In this document: piece after piece, positions 8,301 to 14,445 of the stretch
Layout of the letters: every line of letters begins with the position of its first letter
Position numbering within the stretch: position 1 is the stretch's first letter
NCBI GenBank assembly: GCA_012729405.1
Contig: JAAYDH010000118.1
Coordinates: 1 to 14,478, forward strand
Source: Erysipelotrichaceae bacterium
Lineage (GTDB): Bacteria > Bacillota_I > Bacilli_A > RFN20 > CAG-826
DNA length: 14,478 nt
Reading direction: 5' to 3'
The notes under the pieces: generated by a model
The model's database searches: none
What the model was told of the DNA's origin: nothing
What the model saw: the letters and a program-made list of their open reading frames with translations, nothing else
Translations under genes and position numbers: made by a program

Positions 8301-9098
8301 CACTTTAGGAGCGATGCCTTTATAAGGACCATTCGCACCGATAAGACTAGCAACGTGAGTGCCGTGCTCACTTAATGGGCTAGAGACATCATAGTCAGGG
8401 TTTCCTGGACCATCAGGATTATTGGTTTCTCCACCGTAATCGTAGTAGAACGGAACCTTGCTATTGTGATAAGTGGTGTTTGAGGCATCTGGTTTTCCGT
8501 GGAAATTAACACCATTAATAATAGGAAGCAAATCTTCTTGTGTTACTTTGACATTAACTTCGCTATCTAGAGCGGTGAACGCCTCGTGAGAGAGACGGAA
8601 GGAAGTATCGAGAACAGCGACTAAGACGCCCTCTCCTTCGCTGGACTCAGCGGGAAGTCTCATTGTTTCCGCTGAAGCATTATCAGTTTCTGCATGAGCG
8701 GCTGATAAGCGAGCTTTGCTCTTGAGAGTAATCTCTTTGGTCGCGCCATCCACATAAGTCACACTATGGATCTTATTGTAGTCGACGGCTCGAACGGCAT
8801 CGAGGCGACGAATTTGGGAAACGTAGCTCGATGGAACATCCATGAAAATCGCATTGGTAATGTTGGTAATACGATTCTTTACTGTGTAGTTATCAGTAAT
8901 GGAGTTTGAGATCACTTTTAAGAAACTGTTCTGTTTTGCAATAACAGACTCGGTTGTTAAATCATTTGTCTCACCTTTAAGTTGAACGATGATGTGTGCA
9001 TCTTGTTCTTCTTTCGTTTGAGACACTCCGGTTAAGGAAGTCGCGCCACCAACGGCAAAGACGGCGCCGACTAATGCTAATAGAATTGGTTTTAGCAT
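5295..9098 (-). CDS. Secreted, membrane-anchored subtilisin-family (S8) serine protease, lactocepin/C5a-peptidase type
   Basis: 1267 residues. Layout: signal peptide (1-~26), I9-type propeptide (~33-116), and the S8 catalytic domain with Asp 164 (VAVLDTS), His 245 (EHGTHVAS), oxyanion Asn 351 (VAAGNSG) and Ser 596 (SGTSMATP). Between Asn and Ser lies a PA insert (~400-545; TGKIAVVDRGDLTF, AVAVIIINND). Fn3-like and other beta-rich modules follow (~665-1215), as in lactocepins and streptococcal C5a peptidase. The C-terminus is KGGCGG (1230-1235), a membrane helix (~1236-1257), then KRRKFTAFEK. There is no LPXTG motif. The start ATG has AAAGGAGA seven bases upstream. All catalytic residues are present, so it is probably active outside the cell and may supply peptides for Opp uptake (inference). 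G+C is near 50% in a hand-counted sample. A remnant of a second tail of this kind lies at 2801-2848. Confidence 0.95.
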   Translation of the reverse strand: MLKPILLALVGAVFAVGGATSLTGVSQTKEEQDAHIIVQLKGETNDLTTESVIAKQNSFLKVISNSITDNYTVKNRITNITNAIFMDVPSSYVSQIRRLDAVRAVDYNKIHSVTYVDGATKEITLKSKARLSAAHAETDNASAETMRLPAESSEGEGVLVAVLDTSFRLSHEAFTALDSEVNVKVTQEDLLPIINGVNFHGKPDASNTTYHNSKVPFYYDYGGETNNPDGPGNPDYDVSSPLSEHGTHVASLIGANGPYKGIAPKVQLALMKVFTAYTPTPADAKLGYAAGVGAYDGPILLALEDAAKIGADIVNMSLGSDLDDFDGNTIVQNTIRDMQADGISVNVAAGNSGKGMYKQTAYENWSTDAVETGILSSYANNEGATTVAAAQANWEFYEEVMVVANTNVAFYDQVTNYESTEGPVEYTTERYLRDLIDGNDHTVDWVKVPGFGDSSDYTGLSVTGKIAVVDRGDLTFTAKVQNAVAKGAVAVIIINNDPTETDFTFRMDFDGYNPPVPVASVLYRDKGIFDSAQSGSLDILINTFADNPTAEQVVDFSSDGATAGLDLKPEISAPGQNIKGAVIESDTAYEYLSGTSMATPNLCGAQAVLLSNHLAEEGYKETVTARMMSTATPLKDAHREEYTSVRIQGAGMVNIEAADESPVYLEGFADDGETGLGKAKIQLRNNDDIKVGSLKLSFLAHNEGASSVVYNARVTVYRPTIATYDDERYANLTGNFASILDTKIGEFTQQVTVPAGTTTIDLNTHNLSSAAKDAIATYFEYGCVIEGYVVLTPVEADVPELSIPYLGFYGDYAAASPVEPFTFERTPGRIYGSDLINTLASSSLDLTKADYRSGWVTGYFPDFDDVDIEDVIYNENNIFQMKDANKKTMVSVGTNPYTGEVSADDIFVGNNSTSNTMIIQQFVTRSVSTNTITLTNKANDEVVLTDHMFDSLFGSSEEGNEDYSLYKSHISADYLESGILAHRAYTIIPTYDIDTGEEYADGEYEMTFNYVVASTGQEYEISYDVTIDSGAPTVKSVDSIKKDGKNYLRIRYAQTNVSYAAVNGEQRAATNDADGSYIDIMQSEFPNTDKVYFKSYSLTGTNGYMLTHFSDPYHIAIENETLLLSHDFTTNITENDAEAGKVNRTFAINVKKSATNVTLADGMDVTIKLTNGLDPNSLVVYDIGTGGAETLVEASINGVYATFHSEKGSFRMESNEVSNPPDVINVTPSKGGCGGDIVATSLVLSAVSLVCIMFVIIKRRKFTAFEK

Positions 9099-9151
9099 AT
9101 TTGTTTCTCCTTTCTTAAAAAGAAATCACCCAATTTTGAGTATTGTTTAAT

Positions 9152-9157
9152 ATTATA
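9152..9157 (-). promoter_or_regulatory. Candidate -10 box of the protease gene
   Basis: TATAAT on the minus strand lies about 55 bases before the ATG in a very AT-rich stretch. I see no convincing -35 box at 16-18 bases, so this is a weak call. Confidence 0.35.
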
Positions 9158-9236
9158 GAGTATTTTATATAAAATAATAGGAAAAAATAAAAAAGATTTT
9201 TTAACTCGGTAAAAGAGTATGTTTTTATATGCAGTT

Positions 9237-9258
9237 AAAAAAAGCGCTTCAAGCGCTT
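9237..9258 (-). terminator. Intrinsic terminator of the DUF3899-like gene
   Basis: The minus strand has stem AAGCGC/GCGCTT with loop TTGAA followed by a T-run (plus-strand A-run 9237-9243), starting four bases after the stop codon. Confidence 0.85.
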
Positions 9259-9262
9259 AGAT

Positions 9263-9688
9263 TCAACGGTACACGATGTAGAGAATGTAGAAAGTTGTCG
9301 TCGAAATTATCCCAATAATTGAGAGGAGGAAGAAAGGCAGGTAGAAGTGTCCTCCGCTTTTTCTCTTCTCTGATTTCTGTTCTTTATAATCGATGAGATC
9401 TTCATATTTTTTTTGCACTTTGAAAGGGCGGAAAAAGATGTTTCCAACCGATATAAATCCGTAAGCAAAAGTATCGAAGAAACCAAAGTAAGCGACGAGC
9501 ATTAAAACGGCGACGGAAAAATAAATTGCAGTGACGATAAAGCTAGCATCGCTCATTGCCATATAGCTCGGTTTTTGTAAAACAAAGATATAAAGAAAGA
9601 AAAAAGCAAGACCAAGTCCGAATCCGATACCGACGATTAGGAGATTGGTGCGCAAGTTTGCTTTAAATTTGTTAAGAATTTTTTTCAT
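9263..9688 (-). CDS. Small three-helix membrane protein, DUF3899-like
   Basis: 141 residues. Basic N-terminus (MKKILNKFKANLR), then hydrophobic helices at about 15-37, 49-72 and 115-138. A charged cytoplasmic loop (about 88-112, YEDLIDYKEQKSEKRK) lies between helices 2 and 3. The GFFDTFAYG stretch after helix 2 followed by a Tyr/Lys/Glu loop resembles the uncharacterised DUF3899 family; function is unknown. The gene is monocistronic, between its own terminator and a divergent gene. No clear SD sequence precedes the ATG. A GATAAT box about eight bases upstream raises the possibility of a very short or absent leader. It ends in TGA, with TAA two codons further on. Confidence 0.75.
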   Translation of the reverse strand: MKKILNKFKANLRTNLLIVGIGFGLGLAFFFLYIFVLQKPSYMAMSDASFIVTAIYFSVAVLMLVAYFGFFDTFAYGFISVGNIFFRPFKVQKKYEDLIDYKEQKSEKRKSGGHFYLPFFLLSIIGIISTTTFYILYIVYR

Positions 9689-9741
9689 ATTGTGATATTA
9701 TCATTTTTGCATAGATTTAACATCTATAAATTTGCATTGAT

Positions 9742-9767
9742 TATCATTTTGTCGCAAAACGATGATA
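9742..9767. promoter_or_regulatory. Interrupted inverted repeat in the divergent intergenic region
   Basis: Outer arms TATCAT/ATGATA and inner TTTG/CAAA surround TCG, with two or three unpaired bases on the right side. It sits between the divergent genes, about 30 bases before the plus-strand ATG. It could be an operator or an RNA hairpin. I see no matching regulator. Confidence 0.3.
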
Positions 9768-9794
9768 TGAAAAGATATAAGAGAGGTAATTAAT

Positions 9795-10232
9795 ATGCCA
9801 GTATGCCGTAATTGCAATTCCCGAATCTCGAAGTTTGATAAAGATATTTGTCCTATTTGTGGAGCAAAATCCCCGCTTGATGGTGTTAATAGCGAGACTG
9901 TGGAGGTCACATCTGAAATTGATGTGTCCAATCCTGAGTTCGCCCACGCCAAACCACGGTCGAAGAAATTACTTCTCGCCCTTTTCTGCCTCGTTGGCTT
10001 TACTGGTGCTCCTTTCGTGTACTTTAAATACATTAAGCTAGCCCTTATTTGGTTTTTGCTCAATGCTTTGCTCATTGGTGGTGGGTCAGCTTTCTTATAT
10101 TTCCTCACCCCTTTAGGCCTTTGGAGCCTTCTCGTTGGCTTTAGTACCTCTTATGTCATCAATATCGCCGCGGGAGTCGTTTATTTTAAAACCACTAATC
10201 TCAAAGATGGAAATGGGGAATTCGTTCGTTAA
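9795..10232 (+). CDS. Zinc-ribbon membrane protein of unknown function
   Basis: 145 residues. Two CxxC knuckles (Cys 4/7 and Cys 19/22; VCRNCN and ICPICG) form an N-terminal zinc ribbon. A polar linker (~25-57) and three hydrophobic helices follow (about 58-78, 80-104, 106-131). The architecture resembles zinc-ribbon/TM2-type small membrane proteins, but I cannot assign a family. GAGAGG lies nine bases before the ATG. The stop TAA overlaps the rsmE ATG by one base (TAATG), so the two are translationally coupled in one operon. The ribbon probably faces the cytoplasm (inference from the Lys/Arg residues before helix 1). Confidence 0.8.
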   Translation: MPVCRNCNSRISKFDKDICPICGAKSPLDGVNSETVEVTSEIDVSNPEFAHAKPRSKKLLLALFCLVGFTGAPFVYFKYIKLALIWFLLNALLIGGGSAFLYFLTPLGLWSLLVGFSTSYVINIAAGVVYFKTTNLKDGNGEFVR

Positions 10233-10948
10233 TGCAGCGTTATTTTGCATCTCTCATTGATAATAAAATTGAACTTTCAAAAGGTGACATTCATCATCTT
10301 TTACATGTCATGCGCGCTCGTCGAGGCGATCAAATTGAAGTGGTGGCGGAGCAAAAAGCCTACTTCGCTAAGATTGAAAATATTTCACCTTTAGTAATAA
10401 AAGTTGTCGATATCATCAAAGAAAAATCGGAATTACCTTTTGATGTAACTTTGATTTTTCCTCTCGCTAAAGGAGACAAAATCGAATTTGTTTTGCAAAA
10501 AGCCACTGAATTAGGAGTCAAGAACATTATCCTTATTAATACCCGTTATTGCGTGGTGAAAATGGATCAAGCAGCCTTTGAAAAGAAAAAAGACCGATAT
10601 GTGAAGATTCTTAAAGAAGCGAGCGAGCAATCGCATCGCCTCATCACCCCAAATCTTTATGGAGTTTTTAGTATTGATAACTTGCCAGAATTAGCTTTCT
10701 CAAAACAAAATTTTGTTGCCGATGAAAGATTATCTAATAAGGGAGATATTTTCCCCTTCACTGATGAGAAATCTCCTATTACCTTCTTTGTAGGCCCTGA
10801 AGGGGGGTTTGCGGAAGAAGAAGTGCAAAGTTTAGTTAAAAAAGGATTTACTCCTATTTCCCTCGGTGGTCGTATTTTAAGATGTGAGACTGCCGCCATT
10901 TACGGATTAAGTGTGATAGGATATTATCTAGAGAATAGTGAGCAATAA
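10232..10948 (+). CDS. rsmE: 16S rRNA (uracil-1498-N3)-methyltransferase RsmE
   Basis: This SPOUT-class enzyme methylates U1498 of 16S rRNA in the decoding centre using S-adenosylmethionine. 238 residues, close to the family's usual 240-250. The N-terminal PUA-like domain has GDIHHLLHVMR (18-28). The catalytic domain has QKATELGV (89-96), EASEQSHR (129-136), GPEGGF (188-193) and LGGRILRCETAA (211-222), the SAM-binding knot. It starts at the ATG that overlaps the preceding stop and has no strong SD of its own, consistent with coupling. The next gene begins one base after the stop. Confidence 0.95.
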   Translation: MQRYFASLIDNKIELSKGDIHHLLHVMRARRGDQIEVVAEQKAYFAKIENISPLVIKVVDIIKEKSELPFDVTLIFPLAKGDKIEFVLQKATELGVKNIILINTRYCVVKMDQAAFEKKKDRYVKILKEASEQSHRLITPNLYGVFSIDNLPELAFSKQNFVADERLSNKGDIFPFTDEKSPITFFVGPEGGFAEEEVQSLVKKGFTPISLGGRILRCETAAIYGLSVIGYYLENSEQ

Positions 10949-10949
10949 T

Positions 10950-11723
10950 ATGGGAATTTTTTCGTTATTAGACAAATATCAAAGAAGAAGAACTGAGTTC
11001 AAAAAAAGCGAAGAGTATCGCTTCTTCCTGGAGAACCGGGAAGCCTTAAATAGATTTCCGAAGTACGCTTTTCTATACGATAGCGATATCGATGACTTCA
11101 ATGTCATGCGCGCGAATTGTTTTTTATATGGTTTAACTAATAAAGACACCATCGAAAAAGAAGTTATCAACTTGGACAGATACCTTCCCAGCCATTCGAA
11201 AGCGGATAACACGGTTTTCAAAAAAGCCCTCGAACAAAGACTAGTTGATCTACCATACATGATGTCCAATAAAGAGAAGATTTTCATACCCTTTTTTCCA
11301 AAATCAATTAACCTTATTTATGTCGAAGAACCAGATAAATTATTAAAGGAACCTTATCACGATTTAATCAAGAATTACACGAAAGCGATCGTCGATCCAT
11401 TTGATACCTATGGAGCGGAATTATATAACTCATATTTCACTCGTTTGGTCAAGATTTTTACAAACGATAAAGAAGTCGCTTATTTCCATTATGATACCCA
11501 CACCATCTATATTGTTAACATGCAAGGGCGGCTCGATGCTAAAATCGTCTTGTTTGACAAATATATGAAACGCATCAGTGATCATCACATGCTCGAGAGA
11601 ATTCGCCCAGTTGTCGAAGCATATTTTAACTATAATCGGTCTGATTTCATCCAAAAACTCTACGAAAATGGCTTTATTTCCCCAAGGATGTTGACTATAA
11701 TTCATAGAAAATCCAAGGTCTAA
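10950..11723 (+). CDS. Conserved-looking protein of unknown function between rsmE and mtaB
   Basis: 257 residues, soluble, with no signal peptide or membrane helix. I do not recognise the family. The N-terminus is helical and charged (DKYQRRRTEFKKSEEY), the middle contains PFFPKSINLIYVEEPDKLL and the Asp-rich LYDSDIDDFNVM, and the C-terminal third is alternating strand/helix (KEVAYFHYDTHTIYIVNM). I chose the ATG at 10950 because it directly follows the rsmE stop. A GTG at 10938 in the same frame would overlap rsmE by 11 bases and is the alternative. No good SD precedes either. The spacing (one base after rsmE, four before mtaB) places it in the RNA-modification operon, which does not itself prove such a role. 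Confidence 0.8.
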   Translation: MGIFSLLDKYQRRRTEFKKSEEYRFFLENREALNRFPKYAFLYDSDIDDFNVMRANCFLYGLTNKDTIEKEVINLDRYLPSHSKADNTVFKKALEQRLVDLPYMMSNKEKIFIPFFPKSINLIYVEEPDKLLKEPYHDLIKNYTKAIVDPFDTYGAELYNSYFTRLVKIFTNDKEVAYFHYDTHTIYIVNMQGRLDAKIVLFDKYMKRISDHHMLERIRPVVEAYFNYNRSDFIQKLYENGFISPRMLTIIHRKSKV

Positions 11724-11727
11724 TTTC

Positions 11728-12999
11728 ATGGTTTTCAAGATTTTTTCTTTAGGCTGCAAAGTCAACAGTTACGAATGCGCCGCTCTCGCCTCTTTGCTTC
11801 AAGCCGAGGGTTATCAAGAAGACGATTCGCTTACTCCTGATGTGGTAATTATCAATACTTGTTCAGTTACATCCACTGCGGATCAGAAGTCGCGTCAACA
11901 CATTCGCAAATTTCAGCGTGAATATCCTAACTCCATCATCGTGGTGATGGGTTGCTATGCCCAAGGAAATAAAGATTATATCCTCGAAAATATTAAACCT
12001 ACAATTCTAGTGGGTGCTTCTCATCGTCACGAGATTCCGGAACTCATTCGCGAGCATCAAAAGACCAACCAACAAATCGTTCGTCTCGATAAAGATACTC
12101 GTAATTTAGTCTATGAAGAATTTGGAATCACTTCCTATTATGAGAACACCCGCGCCTATTTAAAGATTGAAGACGGATGCAATAATTTCTGTACCTACTG
12201 TATTATCCCTTATCGACGCGGACAGTTGAGATCTCGTAAACCGGAACACGTGATTTCGGAAGCTGAATATTTAGTGAAGCAAGGATACCAAGAAATTATT
12301 CTTTCTGGGATTCATGTCGGTGGATATGGTCAAGATTTAAAAGATATGACTTTCTCTAAATTAGTAGAAAAGTTACTTAATATACCAAAATTGTCATCAC
12401 TTCGTATTTCTTCAATCGAGGAAGTGGAAATCGATGATCGCCTAATTCAATTGCTAAAAGATAATTCCAACTTGGCGAAGCATCTACACATTCCGCTCCA
12501 GAGTGGATCAAAAACAGTTCTTAAAAGAATGGCGAGACGATACTCAACCGAAGATTTTCTCGCGAAGATAAAAAGAATTAAACAAGAAATTCCTAGAATT
12601 GCGATTACCACGGATGTAATTGCTGGTTTCCCAGGAGAAACGGAAGAAGAATTCATGGAGACTTATAACTTTATTAAAGAGTGCGGATTCCATCTCCTCC
12701 ATGTTTTTCCCTTCTCCGCCCGTAGCGGCACTCCTGCAGCTAGGATGGATAAACAGGTCGCCCCCGAACTTAAAAAGGAGAGAGTGAACAAACTCCTCGC
12801 TCTTTCAAAAGAACTCTGGGAAAACTACACATCTCAATTTATCGGTCAAAATGTGACAATTTTAGTCGAAGAATATAAAAATGGTTTTAATTTAGGTCAT
12901 ACAACTAATTATATGGAAGTGAAAGTTCCTTCTTATGAAGGAAAAATTGGAGAACATATTACAGTTAAATTAACAAAAGATATGATTATATCAAAGTAA
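11728..12999 (+). CDS. mtaB: tRNA (N6-threonylcarbamoyladenosine37-C2) methylthiotransferase MtaB (YqeV type)
   Basis: This radical-SAM enzyme converts t6A37 to ms2t6A37 in tRNAs reading ANN codons. 423 residues, full length. The N-terminal UPF0004 domain has Cys 10 (GCKVNSYE), Cys 45 (NTCSVT) and Cys 76 (MGCYAQG) for the auxiliary 4Fe-4S cluster. The radical-SAM domain has CNNFCTYC (Cys 151, 155, 158). The C-terminal TRAM domain spans ~370-423. CKVNSYE and PYRRGQLRSR fit the MtaB subgroup better than MiaB or RimO. A modest SD (AAGGT) lies eight bases before the ATG. It is the last gene of the run; a strong promoter for rpmF starts 34 bases after the stop and no terminator is visible between them. 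Confidence 0.94.
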   Translation: MVFKIFSLGCKVNSYECAALASLLQAEGYQEDDSLTPDVVIINTCSVTSTADQKSRQHIRKFQREYPNSIIVVMGCYAQGNKDYILENIKPTILVGASHRHEIPELIREHQKTNQQIVRLDKDTRNLVYEEFGITSYYENTRAYLKIEDGCNNFCTYCIIPYRRGQLRSRKPEHVISEAEYLVKQGYQEIILSGIHVGGYGQDLKDMTFSKLVEKLLNIPKLSSLRISSIEEVEIDDRLIQLLKDNSNLAKHLHIPLQSGSKTVLKRMARRYSTEDFLAKIKRIKQEIPRIAITTDVIAGFPGETEEEFMETYNFIKECGFHLLHVFPFSARSGTPAARMDKQVAPELKKERVNKLLALSKELWENYTSQFIGQNVTILVEEYKNGFNLGHTTNYMEVKVPSYEGKIGEHITVKLTKDMIISK

Positions 13000-13032
13000 T
13001 TTGCGTTAATTTAGAACTTGTCAAAAAACGTA

Positions 13033-13061
13033 TTGACTAACCCTTCTATCATTAATATAAT
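13033..13061 (+). promoter_or_regulatory. Sigma-A-type promoter of rpmF
   Basis: TTGACT (13033-13038) and TATAAT (13056-13061) are separated by exactly 17 bases. It is nearly consensus, giving a leader of roughly 20 bases before the rpmF ATG that contains GGGAGG. Confidence 0.9.
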
Positions 13062-13089
13062 TAATCAGGTTAAAAGGGAGGATATCGCT

Positions 13090-13374
13090 ATGGCAGTCCC
13101 ACAAAGACGAACTTCAAAAACAAGAAAAAGATTAAGAAGAACACATTTTAAATTAAACGTCACTGGTTTAGTCACTTGCCCCAATTGTGGCACGATGATC
13201 AAATCTCACCATGTTTGTCCAAAATGCGGATTCTACGATGGTAAAGTCGTTTACTTAAACGGCAAATTTGTCACCAAGGAAGCGGAAAAGAAAGCCGCCG
13301 AAGCTGGCAAAAAGTCAACACGCAAACCCGCTAAGAAATCAGTTGCTAAAAAAGCTGAAAAAGAAGCGAAGTAA
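13090..13374 (+). CDS. rpmF: 50S ribosomal protein L32 (bL32) with a long Lys/Ala-rich C-terminal extension
   Basis: This is a structural protein of the large ribosomal subunit. 94 residues starting [20 protein letters not shown], the typical L32 start. A zinc-binding C4 set lies at Cys 30, 33, 43 and 46 (CPNC, CPKC). The ATG at 13090 is preceded by GGGAGG with eight bases between; the longer frame from 13018 would include the promoter and is rejected. Usual length is 57-60 residues, so about 35 extra residues follow ([13 protein letters not shown] and beyond), low-complexity and very basic, like the tails on some ribosomal proteins of low-GC bacteria. It has its own promoter and terminator. 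Confidence 0.95.
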   Translation: MAVPQRRTSKTRKRLRRTHFKLNVTGLVTCPNCGTMIKSHHVCPKCGFYDGKVVYLNGKFVTKEAEKKAAEAGKKSTRKPAKKSVAKKAEKEAK

Positions 13375-13380
13375 AGATTG

Positions 13381-13403
13381 GGTCACACGACCTTTTCTTT
13401 TTT
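13381..13403 (+). terminator. Terminator after rpmF
   Basis: GGTC/GACC stem (extended by a G-T pair) with loop ACAC, then a T-rich run TTTTCTTTTTT. The stem is short, so some readthrough into deoC is possible. Confidence 0.65.
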
Positions 13404-13406
13404 GTT

Positions 13407-13424
13407 TATAATAATAAAAGAGGT
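13407..13424 (+). promoter_or_regulatory. Candidate -10 box and RBS of deoC
   Basis: TATAAT at 13407-13412 has no convincing -35 box upstream because the rpmF terminator occupies that position. AGAGGT at 13419-13424 lies six bases before the ATG. A start predicted from this box would fall close to the RBS, so readthrough from rpmF may be the real source of transcripts. Confidence 0.4.
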
Positions 13425-13430
13425 AATTTT

Positions 13431-14066
13431 ATGAAATACAACAAATTGATTGATCATACTATTCTTAAACCAGATGCTACACCTGAACAAATCATCAAGC
13501 TCTGCGAAGAAGCAAAAGCATTCGATTTTATGAGCGTCTGTGTCAATCCAGCTTATGTTCCATTAGCTCACGAATGTCTAAAGGGCAGTGACGTTAAAGT
13601 TTGTACTGTCGTAGGATTTCCTTAGGGAATGAATTTAACTAAAACCAAACTTGAAGAAACCGAACTAGCCATTAAAGAAGGCGCTGATGAAATCGATATG
13701 GTCATCAACATTGGCATGCTTAAATCCGGTAACGATGACTACGTGGAAGGAGAAATCGCTCTTCTCAAACAAGCCTGTGGTAGCCGGGTCTTGAAAGTCA
13801 TTATCGAAACATGCCTATTAACTGATGATGAAAAACTTCGCGCCTGTATCGCCAGCAAAAACGCGAGAGCTGACTTTGTAAAGACCAGTACTGGATTCTC
13901 CATTGGCGGAGCCACTGTACATGATGTCGCTTTAATGCGCAAAACAGTCGGACCAGAAATGGGTGTTAAAGCTTCTGGAGGTGTAAAAACTCACGAAGAT
14001 CTTGTTGCGATGGTGGAAGCCGGAGCAACCCGTATTGGAACCAGCAGCGGTTGCAAAATCGTCTAA
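13431..14066 (+). pseudogene. deoC: Deoxyribose-phosphate aldolase DeoC, interrupted by a single in-frame TAG
   Basis: DeoC cleaves 2-deoxyribose-5-phosphate to acetaldehyde and glyceraldehyde-3-phosphate in deoxynucleoside breakdown. The frame from ATG 13431 to TAA 14064-14066 encodes 211 codons, normal family length, but codon 65 (13623-13625) is TAG. The family has GFPLG here, so the TAG replaces Leu and is one substitution from TTG. Everything else is intact: KLIDHTIL start, EIDMVINIG (87-95), Schiff-base Lys 151 (FVKTSTGF) and second active-site Lys 180 (GVKASGGV). No frameshifts or other decay are present. An ATG at 13629, the second codon after the TAG, with GTAGGA 12 bases upstream could restart translation and give the C-terminal 145 residues. 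It may be a very recent mutation, a sequence error, a split gene or readthrough. Terminators flank it, with no other nucleoside genes nearby. Confidence 0.9.
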
Positions 14067-14075
14067 TAAATAAAC

Positions 14076-14097
14076 AAAGGGTCGGAAGGCCCTTTTT
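14076..14097 (+). terminator. Intrinsic terminator after deoC
   Basis: AAAGGGTC/GGCCCTTT forms an 8-bp stem (with one G-T pair) capped by a GGAA loop and continued by T residues. Confidence 0.88.
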
Positions 14098-14102
14098 CTT
14101 AC

Positions 14103-14132
14103 TTGCAATTTATTTATAAATAAGTCTATAAT
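14103..14132 (+). promoter_or_regulatory. Sigma-A-type promoter of rpsU
   Basis: TTGCAA (14103-14108) and a consensus TATAAT (14127-14132) are 18 bases apart. The leader is about 28 bases and carries a strong SD, TAGGAGGTGA (14151-14160). Confidence 0.85.
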
Positions 14133-14166
14133 GGACAAGCGCAGGTAACTTAGGAGGTGAATACGT

Positions 14167-14343
14167 ATGCCAAAGACATTAGTTCGTGAGAACGAAACGT
14201 TAGATGATGCACTTCGCAGATTCAAACGTCAAGTCAGCAAAGCGGGCACCATCCAAGAAGCCCGCAAGAGAAAATTCTTCCTTAAGAAGAGTCTCAAAAG
14301 AAAAGTTAAAAGCGATAACGCTCGTCGTAAAAATCGCAAATAA
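14167..14343 (+). CDS. rpsU: 30S ribosomal protein S21 (bS21)
   Basis: This is a small basic protein of the 30S subunit near the anti-SD end of 16S rRNA, helping initiation. 58 residues, the usual length. It begins [20 protein letters not shown] and continues with the family pattern [16 protein letters not shown], then a basic tail ending KNRK. The SD TAGGAGGTGA is six bases before the ATG. It has its own promoter. No T-tailed terminator follows, so the initiator tRNA 24 bases downstream may be on the same transcript. Confidence 0.95.
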   Translation: MPKTLVRENETLDDALRRFKRQVSKAGTIQEARKRKFFLKKSLKRKVKSDNARRKNRK

Positions 14344-14347
14344 CTCC

Positions 14348-14363
14348 ACTGGGTTCGCCCAGT
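14348..14363 (+). other. UUCG-capped hairpin between rpsU and the tRNA
   Basis: ACTGGG/CCCAGT stem with TTCG loop, an unusually stable RNA hairpin, five bases after the rpsU stop. It lacks a T-run, so it is more likely a processing or 3'-end stability element than a terminator. Confidence 0.5.
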
Positions 14364-14367
14364 ACAT

Positions 14368-14445
14368 CGCGGGGTAGAGCAGTTTGGTAGCTCGTCAGGC
14401 CCATAACCTGAAGGTCAGTTGGTTCAAATCCACTCCCCGCAACCA
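14368..14445 (+). tRNA. Initiator tRNA-fMet (CAT), with unusual bases
   Basis: The acceptor CGCGGGG/CCCCGCA has the C1-A72 mismatch that marks initiators. The D stem is GAGC/GCTC, the anticodon CAT at 14402-14404, the T loop TTCAAAT, and CCA is encoded (14443-14445). Three departures from the norm: loop position 33 is C (CCCATAA rather than CTCATAA); the first of the three usual G-C pairs of the anticodon stem is A-U (TCAGG/CCTGA); and there is one extra base at the 5' side of the T stem (AGTTGG against CCACT), making 78 rather than 77 bases. The identity as an initiator is clear; functionality is less so. The last 33 bases of the window, after the tRNA, show nothing I can assign. Confidence 0.85.

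Noticed and set aside
9263..9265. TGA read as Trp (mycoplasma code)
   Set aside because: No long gene contains an internal TGA, Trp is TGG throughout, and one gene ends in TGA with a terminator right after it.
13018..13089. N-terminally extended L32 start at 13018
   Set aside because: This stretch contains the TTGACT/TATAAT promoter; the conserved L32 start and a strong SD mark 13090.
13623..13625. TAG as a reassigned sense codon or pyrrolysine site
   Set aside because: It is the only internal TAG among about 4,300 codons, the fusion gene uses TAG as its stop, and DeoC is not a methylamine methyltransferase.
14348..14363. Intrinsic terminator after rpsU
   Set aside because: The hairpin is stable but has no T-run after it.
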